From the NCBI RefSeq assembly GCF_003931855.1, contig NZ_CP034248.1, forward strand, positions 1,426,001 through 1,490,000: a DNA stretch of 64,000 bases. The letters are read 5' to 3'. The stretch is from Paenibacillus lentus (lineage in GTDB: Bacteria; Bacillota; Bacilli; Paenibacillales; Paenibacillaceae). Positions within the stretch are counted from its first letter, which is position 1. Each line of letters opens with the position of its first letter. Below, piece by piece: positions 26,856-34,962 of this stretch. The notes under the pieces were generated by a model. The model saw only the letters and a list, made by a program, of their open reading frames with translations. It did not search any database and was not told the origin of the DNA. The translations under genes were made by a program, and so were the position numbers.

Positions 26856-28258
26856 TCTGCATAGCCCTCCACGATCGTGATCGAATCTCCGTCAAATAAT
26901 CGATCTGCCCCGACGCTGACAACGGCATCGCCTTCATGAAGCCCAGAGGCAATGCTTAAGCGATTATCTTCACTTATGCGATTCCCCAATTCTATTACTG
27001 TTTTAACGGCTTTACCGTTAACGTGTTTGAAGACATAGGGCTCCTGTCCATTACTAATCACTGCTCCGGCTGGAACAAAGATTCCCTCCTGCCCGGTGGA
27101 TGATAAGCCGACGCGAACGACTTGTCCTGGAATCCAATCCTGCTTCGGATTGGGGACGCTCACTTCCACGGTTAATGTTCCCGTTCCTTGATTGGTTGCA
27201 GGAGAGACTCTAACAACAGTGCCTTGGCGTGTAGTGCCGTTCTGCTCCAATGCGACCTCTTGTCCAGGTTTCCAATCGGATGCTTGCTCACTTGGAACGG
27301 CAATCGGAACCATCAGCGTGTCGACAGTGCCGATGACAAAGGCTTCTGCTCCAGCGGGGGCCATTTGGCCGACGATTGCTCTTTTACTTAAAATAACACC
27401 ATCTAGTGGCGCGGTTAGTTTTGTTTTGCTTAAAGCTAATTGGACTTGCTCCAACTGAACTGTTGCTTGATCGTACGCCGCTTGCGCTTGCATTTGGGCG
27501 GCTTTGGCTTGGGTTACAGCTGCCTCAGCTGCACTTTGGCCAGCTTGGGCCTGTTCAACTCCAGCTTGTGCCGACTTGCGCTGCTCTGGAGTAGCCCCTT
27601 CAGTCAACTCCGACAGCACTTGCTTGGCGTTCTCCAGTGAAGTTTCAGCATCCTTAAATTGCAGTTGAAACTTCTCGTAATCATCCAGTGAGATCAGGCC
27701 TGCAGAATAAAGATTCGAATAACGCTCTTCATCAGCCAGGAATTTATCATAGGCACTCTGAGCCATTGCGACCGCATTCTGCGTCTGAGCGAGCTTCTGG
27801 GCGGAGGCTCCTTTCTCCACGGCAGTAAAGTTGGCCTCGGCTGTATCCAGCTGTGCCTTTGCCGCCTTTGCTTGCGCTTCTGCGGCTTGAACTCCTGCTT
27901 TGGCTGCGCTGAGCTGGCCAGTGGCCTGAGCTACGCCGTTTTGTGCTTGCTTCAGCTGCAATTGGGCATTCTCATCATCAACGATGGCCAATACATCTCC
28001 TGATTTGACTCGATCCCCGGCCTCTACCAGCGTTTGTTTAATCTCTCCATTGACTTGAAAAGCAATGCTCGCTTCCACTTCTGGTTTTAGCGTTCCGGAG
28101 AAATTGTACTCCGCATTTAAAGGTTCTTTTTTAATAGTGATTACCTGTACAGCAACAGCTTCTTCTTCCGAAGCACTCTGGTTATTAGCTGAGCTGCATG
28201 CGGCAGTTGTCATCATCATTGATATGGCTAAAAATATAGCCGACCATCGTCCCTTCAT
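26852..28258 (-). CDS. RND efflux periplasmic-adaptor-type lipoprotein (HlyD family)
   Basis: A 468-aa membrane-fusion protein. The signal sequence ends in a lipobox (TTAACS, Cys near residue 21), so it is a lipoprotein on the outer face of the membrane. The order is standard: a lipoyl half-motif (ASIAFQVNGEIKQTLVEAGD), a long Ala/Gln-rich coiled-coil hairpin (residues ~95-270), the returning lipoyl half (LTAPLDGVILSKRAIVGQMA), a beta barrel and a membrane-proximal domain ending in a VGADRLFDGDSITIV strand. It should link the pump to a partner outside the membrane. It is the first gene of the minus-strand operon. Confidence 0.93.
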   Translation of the reverse strand: MKGRWSAIFLAISMMMTTAACSSANNQSASEEEAVAVQVITIKKEPLNAEYNFSGTLKPEVEASIAFQVNGEIKQTLVEAGDRVKSGDVLAIVDDENAQLQLKQAQNGVAQATGQLSAAKAGVQAAEAQAKAAKAQLDTAEANFTAVEKGASAQKLAQTQNAVAMAQSAYDKFLADEERYSNLYSAGLISLDDYEKFQLQFKDAETSLENAKQVLSELTEGATPEQRKSAQAGVEQAQAGQSAAEAAVTQAKAAQMQAQAAYDQATVQLEQVQLALSKTKLTAPLDGVILSKRAIVGQMAPAGAEAFVIGTVDTLMVPIAVPSEQASDWKPGQEVALEQNGTTRQGTVVRVSPATNQGTGTLTVEVSVPNPKQDWIPGQVVRVGLSSTGQEGIFVPAGAVISNGQEPYVFKHVNGKAVKTVIELGNRISEDNRLSIASGLHEGDAVVSVGADRLFDGDSITIVEGYAE

Positions 28259-28303
28259 TTAGTTCCTCTCCTCATGAAAATTTATCTTCTAGTAAAATTT
28301 TTA

Positions 28304-28313
28304 ACTTTAAAGT
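28304..28313. promoter_or_regulatory. ACTTTAAAGT palindrome in the divergent pump/TolC region
   Basis: A perfect 10-bp palindrome, nearly symmetric for two more bases on each side, 46 bp from the adaptor start codon and 116 bp from the TolC-like gene. It could be a regulator site; nothing else supports this. Confidence 0.3.
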
Positions 28314-28353
28314 AACCCAGTCGTGGCGCGCTTGTCAAGCAAAGCCGAGAAAG

Positions 28354-28382
28354 TTGATTTCTAAATTTTCAGATGATATTAT
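28354..28382 (+). promoter_or_regulatory. Sigma-A-type promoter for the TolC-like gene
   Basis: TTGATT (28354-28359), a 17-bp spacer and TATTAT (28377-28382), 47 bp before the ATG at 28429. Confidence 0.6.
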
Positions 28383-28428
28383 GGGGACGATATGACTAGT
28401 CTGATTCGGGAGAGAGAGGTAAATTTTT

Positions 28429-29775
28429 ATGAAAAAATGTCTATCGGCAATGATATCGTCACTGCTATGTTTGAACCTTTTATCAGCAGGGCCGGTAGCA
28501 GTCTATGCCGCACAAGCGGATGAAGACAACACGATTCGTACCGGGAAAGAAGCGACTCTCAAAGAGGTGTTAAGGGATTCCTTTATTGATTCAGGTACCT
28601 TGGTGCCAATTAAACGCCTAGACCTGGATACGGTGCTGAAGTTATCGTTGGATCATTCACTGAATTATAAATTATTAACTTTTAAATTGACGGCTTTAAA
28701 ATTAAATGAAGGCAGTCTTAAAGAACAGAAAAAAGAACTTGATCAAGCTAGCGGAGGAGCCGGCAGTTCATATACATTACCGGAATCCATCGAGGAGATT
28801 CAGGAGAAATATGGTGAGATTCCGGAGGAGATGCTGCCATCCTTATATCCAACGCTAGAAACTAACATCGTTGTTAATCAGTTATTGAATGGTGTTGGAA
28901 ATATCGCCGATGCCATGAATAAGCAATTGCAGGGACAACGCGATCAGTTGATTCTTGCCTTGAAACAGATAGAAATGGAACAGGCGAACACGGTTCTTGA
29001 GTTAGAGGAAGCTCGCATAGGAATTGAATTGCAAGTGACTTCGCAGTATGCGGAACTGCTCTCGTTAAACAAACAACGGGCTGTGGCCGAGGAGTACTTA
29101 GAGATACTAAAAGCAGATATGCGGCGAGCCGAACTGTTGCAGGAGATGGGGATGATTTCTGCAGCCAAGGTGACCGAGGCGCAAAGGGAAGTTCAGAAGC
29201 AGGAGCGGCAGATGGAAGGGTTAAAAAACAAGTATGAGTTGGCATTAGTCCAGTTTTGCTTTGACCTTGGCATTGCTTATGATCCGAATATTGTACTGGC
29301 AGACCTGCCGGATTATACCCCGCAGCCCATCCTTCGTTTGGAGAGGGAGCGCATATTGGCGAAATCATTTGAGATGAAGCGGCAGTGGAACTCGATCATT
29401 CTGGCAAAGCATCAAGAGAGTCATACTAATGCTACTAATGATGATCAAGAAGATTTGCTAGAGATGAACGTGCGTATCGCAGATCAACAGGCTGAGAAGG
29501 CACGCATCGAACTTAACAAAAAAATCGATGAGCTGTACAGTAATGCGGAAATGGCCTACAAGGCTTACGAAAATGCCTTGACTGATTATGAGAATGCTAA
29601 GCAAGATAATGTACACATGATGAAACGATTCGACAACGGTTTAATATCCCGCCATGATTATGACAAATCAGCATTCATTTTGACGCAGCAGGAGACTGCT
29701 AGGGAACTAGCTCGAATTCAGCTTTACGTAGTAGAGCGTTCGGTGGATGCGCTTGAAAAAGGCTTTATTATGTAA
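28429..29775 (+). CDS. TolC family protein
   Basis: A 448-aa exported protein resembling TolC-family outer-membrane efflux components. A signal peptide (residues ~1-27, ending AVYAAQ) precedes long amphipathic helices with TolC-like repeats: RLDLDTVLKLSLDHSLNYKL begins the first half and SQYAELLSLNKQRAVAEEYL the paired helix. The second half has NKIDELYSNAEMAYKAYENA-type helices. The beta-barrel strands of true TolC are not obvious, so it may be a purely helical channel or docking protein in the thick wall. It is divergent from the adaptor-pump operon with 170 bp between. GAGAGAGAGG precedes the ATG. Family call from pattern recognition; function in a presumed monoderm is open. Confidence 0.75.
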   Translation: MKKCLSAMISSLLCLNLLSAGPVAVYAAQADEDNTIRTGKEATLKEVLRDSFIDSGTLVPIKRLDLDTVLKLSLDHSLNYKLLTFKLTALKLNEGSLKEQKKELDQASGGAGSSYTLPESIEEIQEKYGEIPEEMLPSLYPTLETNIVVNQLLNGVGNIADAMNKQLQGQRDQLILALKQIEMEQANTVLELEEARIGIELQVTSQYAELLSLNKQRAVAEEYLEILKADMRRAELLQEMGMISAAKVTEAQREVQKQERQMEGLKNKYELALVQFCFDLGIAYDPNIVLADLPDYTPQPILRLERERILAKSFEMKRQWNSIILAKHQESHTNATNDDQEDLLEMNVRIADQQAEKARIELNKKIDELYSNAEMAYKAYENALTDYENAKQDNVHMMKRFDNGLISRHDYDKSAFILTQQETARELARIQLYVVERSVDALEKGFIM

Positions 29776-29855
29776 CAGCAGTTTAAGAGTTCATATTCCT
29801 CTATCGTTCCTCTATCCCTTAATAATTATGATGAAATTGAATTGGTTAGGCATGC

Positions 29856-29893
29856 AAAACGTTCTTCCATTTTTAAGATGGCAGGACGTTTTT
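29856..29893 (+). terminator. Intrinsic terminator after the TolC-like gene
   Basis: AAAACGT(TCTT)CCAT pairs with ATGG(CAGG)ACGTTTT, one internal mismatch, followed by T5. Confidence 0.8.
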
Positions 29894-30424
29894 GTGGTTG
29901 TCAGCCTGGTTATGATTGTTCTATCGTCAAGTAACCTTCACGAGTAGGGATGTTGCCAACGGCAAGAAAGATGCACTTGGCGTTTAAATATTCCCAGCAA
30001 CGCATCTTCTTAACGACAGGATTTGCCGCCCAGGATCGCCGGCCCTACCTTATGGCCTGATCCGCAAACCCAGATTTTTAACTAGTCTCGCACTTCAGTT
30101 ATTCAGCCTTCCTGCATCGCGTAGTAAGCCTTCCTGTAGTGCTGTAGTCAGCCGATTGTAAGCCCACTGTAGTCATGGCCTCTCCGCGTGCTCTATGTGC
30201 CTTGTACCTGCAAGCTGCTGTAGTCAACCGCTCTGCATGGCTCTGTGTACCTTTTACCTGTAAGCTGCTGTAAACGGTAAACGCTGTTCTGTACGGCTTG
30301 CACCACTGTAGTCAGCCGAGTTACATACCTCTTTGTAAGCAACTAAGTTAGTGTCTGTCTAGAATACATATTTGCAACGCGAACTATTGTACGGCGTCGC
30401 ATGTGAGAGGATGATTCGCGCAAT
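29894..30424. other. Non-coding region with short degenerate repeats
   Basis: No credible gene. CTGTAGT occurs five times between 30134 and 30312, four of them extended to CTGTAGTC. Two adjacent ~50-bp units at 30181-30230 and 30231-30277 share CTCTNTGTNCCTTNTACCTG and AAGCTGCTGTA. Spacing is irregular, so it is not a CRISPR array. Confidence 0.5.
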
Positions 30425-30640
30425 AACTGGATTAGCAGTACGTAAAAGTTGCGCTTAGTTGCTGAGTGTACGATTAGCTGGATTTCTTGTAGTTAATATG
30501 AGCCAAAAGGGGAAGTAAGTCAAAAAACAAGATGTAGATACACGAAATCCAGTTGTTTTTTCTAATCGTGGAATAGGGCTAAAAATAGATACGAGAAATC
30601 CATCTAAATTTAATATTTCGATTAGGAAGTAAGCCAAGTT
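30425..30640 (+). repeat. Dispersed ~210-bp intergenic repeat, copy A
   Basis: Matches copy B at 38437-38650 in the same orientation with small gaps. Shared blocks include TAGCTGGATTTCTTGTAGTTA (first 20 bases at about 30475), the TAAAAGT...TGCxCTT part before it, AGATACA near 30537 and GAAATCCATCTA (about 30596-30606). The 5' block TGGATTTCT can pair with two downstream blocks (ACACGAAATCCA and GAGAAATCCA), giving alternative hairpins. No coding potential. Confidence 0.65.
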
Positions 30641-30701
30641 GGATTCAACCGAAGCTTTCATAAGGGTTGGTAGATTATAAGTCTTACGAAACCATAGCGA
30701 G

Positions 30702-31373
30702 TTAGTATACTAAGTCCCAAGCGTTTCTAATAAGTTCATACTGATGTACGCGCAATCCAGCCCCGGAGTAAATGGGGCGAAGCCAGCCTTTCTGAGTTAG
30801 TGAATGTAAAATCCGAATGGCCGTGCGATGATCCATACAAAGATGCGTTGCTACTTGTTTGGGGCGTACAGGCTGCATAGAACTTAAGCATAAGCGAATA
30901 ACTGCTGCTTCTTCTAAATCGCCCGGCTTAAGGGAATGTTGTTGTGTCAAGTAACGGTTGAAAAGTAACTGCAACAAATTGCGGCATATTTCGGGCCTGT
31001 TGGCAACGTCATCGTATGCTAGGGATATTACTCGGTAGCCAAGTGTTTGCAAGTAAAGCTCGCGATTCAATTCATTGCTGTATTTTGTCCGATCCATCTC
31101 GGTGACATGCGGCCCATAGCCTTTAATTTCAAGTATGAATCTTAAATGCCCTGGTAAGAAGGCAAAATCACTGAAATAGGAGCGTCTGCGCCAGTCGGGA
31201 ATTTCAAATTCGGGATGAAGATGATCAAAGTTTCCGAACAGGGGCCACCAGATATTTTTCAGGAAGAGTGTCTCGCCGTGACCATGCCCCCTCTCAAGAC
31301 GTGACCTACGTTCTCCCTTGCGACGCAGAATGTGACTGGAAATAAATTGCTTGTGAGCTTTTTCGAATTCCAT
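30702..31373 (-). CDS. Orphan PD-(D/E)XK nuclease-like protein with C-terminal winged helix
   Basis: A 223-aa protein without signal peptide. Residues ~30-135 look like a small restriction-endonuclease fold (DUF559/Vsr-like): Glu34 in GETLFLKN, Asp69 in YFSDFAF, then Glu82-x-Lys84 in LEIKGYG, and the helix-strand pair RELYLQTLGYRVISLAYDD with a conserved Arg/Asn region before it. Residues ~150-223 read as a winged helix (RPKQVATHLCMDHRTAIRIL, then SLTQKGWLRP). GGGAGGCAGG stands before the ATG. No methylase, helicase or partner gene adjoins it. The nuclease assignment rests on spacing of the acidic and Lys residues, not on a search. It might cut, bind or process DNA at the neighbouring repeats, but that is speculation. 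Confidence 0.6.
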   Translation of the reverse strand: MEFEKAHKQFISSHILRRKGERRSRLERGHGHGETLFLKNIWWPLFGNFDHLHPEFEIPDWRRRSYFSDFAFLPGHLRFILEIKGYGPHVTEMDRTKYSNELNRELYLQTLGYRVISLAYDDVANRPEICRNLLQLLFNRYLTQQHSLKPGDLEEAAVIRLCLSSMQPVRPKQVATHLCMDHRTAIRILHSLTQKGWLRPIYSGAGLRVHQYELIRNAWDLVY

Positions 31374-31425
31374 GGTATACCTGCCTCCCGATAGATTTTA
31401 ATGGATATCAAAATATAGTAAAACA

Positions 31426-31464
31426 CAAAAAAACGTCCTACCCATAAAAGCTGGACAGGACGTT
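31426..31464 (-). terminator. Hairpin with T7 in the leader of the nuclease-like gene
   Basis: On the minus strand AACGTCCT pairs with AGGACGTT and is followed by seven T, a full intrinsic terminator. It lies between a minus-strand TATAAT (31489-31484) and the start codon at 31373, so most transcripts from that promoter should stop here. Confidence 0.7.
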
Positions 31465-31483
31465 CTTCGTCATGAATAACATT

Positions 31484-31512
31484 ATTATACAAATAAATGC
31501 TATATTTAGCCA
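31484..31512 (-). promoter_or_regulatory. Candidate minus-strand promoter for the nuclease-like gene
   Basis: Perfect TATAAT on the minus strand (31489-31484) with a weak -35 (TGGCTA, 31512-31507) at 17 bp. Confidence 0.45.
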
Positions 31513-32183
31513 GTGGTATAGGTAGTAGCAGATTATACTTTGCCGGGAAGAAGAGGGGGAGGAGTAGGGAAGAGGAGGGGAAAGGAGTGGAGTGGGGAAG
31601 AGTGACAATAGGCGTGGTAGCTTTTAATTTAAATGGATTTTGAGCTATTAAATCAACCGAATTTCATATTAAGCTGAAATTAGCTGGATATAGGGTATTT
31701 AAAATGGCTTAAAAATTTGAAAGTTACTCTCTTGGCAGATTTAATTACCATAAATCCAATTAATTTTATTCTCGAGGTTATTTGCTTTAAATAGGTGCAT
31801 TAAATCCATGTATCTTCGATCTGGGTAAGTATGCCCATACCATAAGTCATTGATTCAACATGATGATGCGAAACTCATTAATCCATCCGTGAATCACCAT
31901 CAATTACCGTCAATCGCCATCTTCACCATCAATTTTGCCATTTCTCCACTAAACTCTGCTAATAACTCTACCATTAATCTACAATCCCCTTTCCACTAAC
32001 TCAATTTCACCATTATCCCACGACTGACTCCCCCTTTAGACCTCTAGATCACCCTAATTTCTTTTCGTTTCATCAATCTTGTGATTTTGCGTAACTTTTC
32101 CGTCTAAAAGTAGTCTATTATTTATGTACTAGATTCTTGGAATGGAAGAATAGGGATCTAATTTCTGCATAAAGCATACAGAT
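31513..32183. other. Non-coding, strand-skewed intergenic DNA
   Basis: No credible gene. It contains a nearly all-purine tract at about 31541-31606 on the plus strand. Around 31672-31785 is a degenerate partial match to the dispersed repeat (TTAGCTGGATA...GGGTATTTAAAA...AAATCCAATT). From 31878 to about 32055 the plus strand is strikingly G-poor with repeated CACCATCAAT-like words. The promoter of the gene at 32202 was not identified with confidence. Confidence 0.5.
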
Positions 32184-32201
32184 GGGAGAGTAATGAAATA
32201 A

Positions 32202-34913
32202 ATGGTAGTTCGCAAAGACGCAAAATTGGTACGGGTCGCGGTACGAAGCGGAAAGAAGCTTGCTATTGTTACGCTGGCCGGTTTGATATGGATTCAGCCT
32301 GTCTGGCATGTTGGAACAGGATGGTTTGGACCTGTTTCATCGGCTCATGCGGCTTCGGAGCAGGCAGTCAAGTTGAGTGAAGAATATATTACGTCTGGCG
32401 CCAAGCTATTAAAATATCAATATACGACAACTAGATCCGGCAAGTCGGTAAAGGTTCTTGCTGATGTCATTCAAGTAGATTTAACTAATCCCTACGTTCA
32501 TCTAGATGTCATGACCGGAAAAGAAGGACAAGTGACTACCCGTCAGTCTGTCCAGGGGATGGCTAGGGAGACCGGGGCGGTTGCAGGCATTAACGGTGAT
32601 TTCTTCTCGATGACGGGGCAGGGCGTTGCGCTTGGTGGTACAGTATCCCAGGGAACGCTTGTAACGAGTCCGTCGCAGCTTACGGGGATGTACGCCTTTG
32701 CTGTCCGCAATGACGGCACACCGCTTATCGATCGCTTTGAGTTCCAGGGCAGCGTTATGACAGATAGTGGGCTGGTCTTTCCGCTGTCCGGCATAAATCA
32801 GGAAGCGTATATTACGGAGCCTGACAAGTCCTACAGCCATGCAAATAAGATGTATATATATACAAGTGCCTGGAAGTCTGAGGATCGGCCTAAGGATAGC
32901 TCAACAACGCCTACAGAGGTACTCGTCCAAGGTGATGTGATTCAGCAAATATCGATCCAAGCGGCGATACCCGCTCAAGTGCCTTCGGATGGGTACATAT
33001 TGCGAGCGCATGGCGCAGCTGCTGATTTTATTGCGGCTAATATGTACGTAGGTCAGCGATTGGATACAAGCTATCGGCTGCGTTCCGTTGCTAGCGGGCA
33101 GGAGCTGGATCCTGCTGAATTGAAAATGTTGATCGGCGGACATACACTGCTTGTGGATCAGGGGAAGCCCTCTACATTTACCCGCTCTATTACCAGCATT
33201 AGCGGCAGTAGTGCAGTGGCCCGTACGGCTGTGGGCTATTCCAAGGATGGAAAGTATGCCTATCTGATTGCCGCTGAAAAGAACAGCAACAGCTCTGGCA
33301 TGACTTTGGCTGAACTGCAGAAGTTCATGACGGCGATTGGCGTGTGGAGGGGGCTAAACCTGGATGGCGGCGGCTCTACGACAATGGTTGACCGGCCGTT
33401 GGCAGAGAATGAAGCTACCCTGACCTTTAGAACATCGAACGGGGACGGCTCGCAGCGCGCGGTGGCCAATGGTCTTGGTGTGTATACGACCGCTCCTCAA
33501 GGCACGCTTAAGGGACTTAAGGTTAGCGGCGAATCCTCCATTCTCATTGGACAGACGGTAACTTATTCACTTAAAGGTTATGATAATTACTATAACCCGG
33601 TAGACACATCAGGCATTCAAGCTGCCTGGAAGGCGGATAACGGGAATGTAAGCTGGACGGGGGCAGACTTCAAGGGCGTGAAGGCAGGGACATCCCAAAT
33701 TACGGCGGTTAGCGGCGAGGCTAAGGCAAGTATGTCGGTTACCGTGTTGGGCGGCAAAGATCTGGACAGCCTGTCTTCAACGACGACTTACGCTCCGCTT
33801 GAAGCGGGGACGAGCGTATCCGTCCCTATGACGGCCAAGCTTAAGGAGGGTCGTACAGTAGAGGTGCCAGCTGAATCCCTGACTTGGGAATTCAAAGGGA
33901 TGAAGGCTTCAGTGTCCGACGGTGTTTTAACCGTGCAATCGGTGAACCCGGGTGCGAAGGTGGCCTATGCTACGGCAAAATATGACGGATTCAGTTCCAC
34001 TCCAATCGTTTTGTCGACTTCGGTGGAGCAGATCTGGGAGAACTTTGAGAATGCGGCGTACCCGATTTCTTTTAAAGGGCTGCCTGTGGAAACAACAGGA
34101 TTGGCCTCCATTGTGCAGGGCACGGGAGATCGCCAAAGCTCTAAAGTGCTTCAACTCGATTATGACTTTTCGAACGGCGTAGGCAATAAGTTTGCTTATG
34201 CGGAATTTAATGGAACAGCAGGCCAGAGCATCCCAGACGGCTCTACAGCTATGTCGATAGATGTGCTGGGGGATTCTAGCCTCAATTGGCTGCGTGCTGA
34301 ATTTGCAAATCCGGATGGAAAGGCCGTGTATGTGGATTTGGCCAAGCCGCTTAATTTCTCGGGCTGGAAGACGTTGACCGTCGATCTGACCGCTGCAGGC
34401 TTGAAGCCTTCCGCAAAGCTAAAGCGTCTGTATCTCGTGAATCTGGAAGAAGGACAGGATGAGCGGGCATTAATGGGAAGCGTATCTTTTGATAATATTA
34501 AATTCACATCACCTGTTATGGATGGAGACACGGGCGTGCAAAGCGCCAAAGTAGTCATGACAGTTGGTCAGAAATCCTTGACCGTCAATGACAAAAAGCA
34601 AACAATTGATGTAGCTCCGCTACTAAAGGATGATACGACCTACGTACCGATCAAGTATGTGCTTGATTCTTTTGGTGGACAGTCAGAATGGAATAGTACG
34701 GCTAAGAAAATCACCGTGATGTCTGGCAGCACAGTACTTGAATTAACGGTAGGCAAAAAAGAATTTACGCTGAACGGAGCACGAAAACAATCAGCGGTTT
34801 CGCCAATTATCGTCGATGGAAGGGCTTTAGTCCCATTAAGATTGGTGTCGGAAGCACTTGGTATTGATGTAAAATGGGAAAAGAAAACCAAATCCATCAC
34901 CCTTGAATCATGA
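32202..34913 (+). CDS. Secreted phosphodiester glycosidase-like protein with copper-amine-oxidase-N-like stalk domains
   Basis: A 903-aa exported protein. The N-terminus is basic and then hydrophobic (residues ~1-50, ending AHAAS), a long signal peptide. Residues ~88-430 resemble the phosphodiester glycosidase (NAGPA) domain: GINGDFFSM, the GGH motif (LIGGHTLLVDQG) and NLDGGGSTTMV near the end. A Big_2-like Ig domain follows (~435-510), then a beta-rich carbohydrate-binding-like region. The C-terminus (~785-903) carries two copper amine oxidase N-terminal-like 'stalk' units (KDDTTYVPIKYVLDSFGG and VDGRALVPLRLVSEALGI), common in Paenibacillus surface proteins. Likely role: hydrolysis of a phosphodiester-linked sugar in the wall or extracellular matrix; substrate unknown. 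GGGAGAG (32184-32190) precedes ATG 32202. degSU follows within 50 bp. Confidence 0.85.
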   Translation: MVVRKDAKLVRVAVRSGKKLAIVTLAGLIWIQPVWHVGTGWFGPVSSAHAASEQAVKLSEEYITSGAKLLKYQYTTTRSGKSVKVLADVIQVDLTNPYVHLDVMTGKEGQVTTRQSVQGMARETGAVAGINGDFFSMTGQGVALGGTVSQGTLVTSPSQLTGMYAFAVRNDGTPLIDRFEFQGSVMTDSGLVFPLSGINQEAYITEPDKSYSHANKMYIYTSAWKSEDRPKDSSTTPTEVLVQGDVIQQISIQAAIPAQVPSDGYILRAHGAAADFIAANMYVGQRLDTSYRLRSVASGQELDPAELKMLIGGHTLLVDQGKPSTFTRSITSISGSSAVARTAVGYSKDGKYAYLIAAEKNSNSSGMTLAELQKFMTAIGVWRGLNLDGGGSTTMVDRPLAENEATLTFRTSNGDGSQRAVANGLGVYTTAPQGTLKGLKVSGESSILIGQTVTYSLKGYDNYYNPVDTSGIQAAWKADNGNVSWTGADFKGVKAGTSQITAVSGEAKASMSVTVLGGKDLDSLSSTTTYAPLEAGTSVSVPMTAKLKEGRTVEVPAESLTWEFKGMKASVSDGVLTVQSVNPGAKVAYATAKYDGFSSTPIVLSTSVEQIWENFENAAYPISFKGLPVETTGLASIVQGTGDRQSSKVLQLDYDFSNGVGNKFAYAEFNGTAGQSIPDGSTAMSIDVLGDSSLNWLRAEFANPDGKAVYVDLAKPLNFSGWKTLTVDLTAAGLKPSAKLKRLYLVNLEEGQDERALMGSVSFDNIKFTSPVMDGDTGVQSAKVVMTVGQKSLTVNDKKQTIDVAPLLKDDTTYVPIKYVLDSFGGQSEWNSTAKKITVMSGSTVLELTVGKKEFTLNGARKQSAVSPIIVDGRALVPLRLVSEALGIDVKWEKKTKSITLES

Positions 34914-34962
34914 TATGATAAACTATGGCATATATGGATACAAGGAAATGGAGAAGGTGTAA

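Noticed and set aside
28874..29368. 164-codon minus-strand frame over the TolC-like gene
   Set aside because: No ribosome-binding site or domain; the plus-strand protein has a signal peptide and family pattern.
30130..30320. CRISPR array
   Set aside because: Repeat units are irregular in length and spacing, and no cas gene is in the window.
32193..32201. Two-codon upstream ORF (ATG-AAA-TAA) before the phosphodiester-glycosidase gene
   Set aside because: Only two bases separate it from GGGAGAG, too close for initiation; spacing suits ATG 32202 instead.
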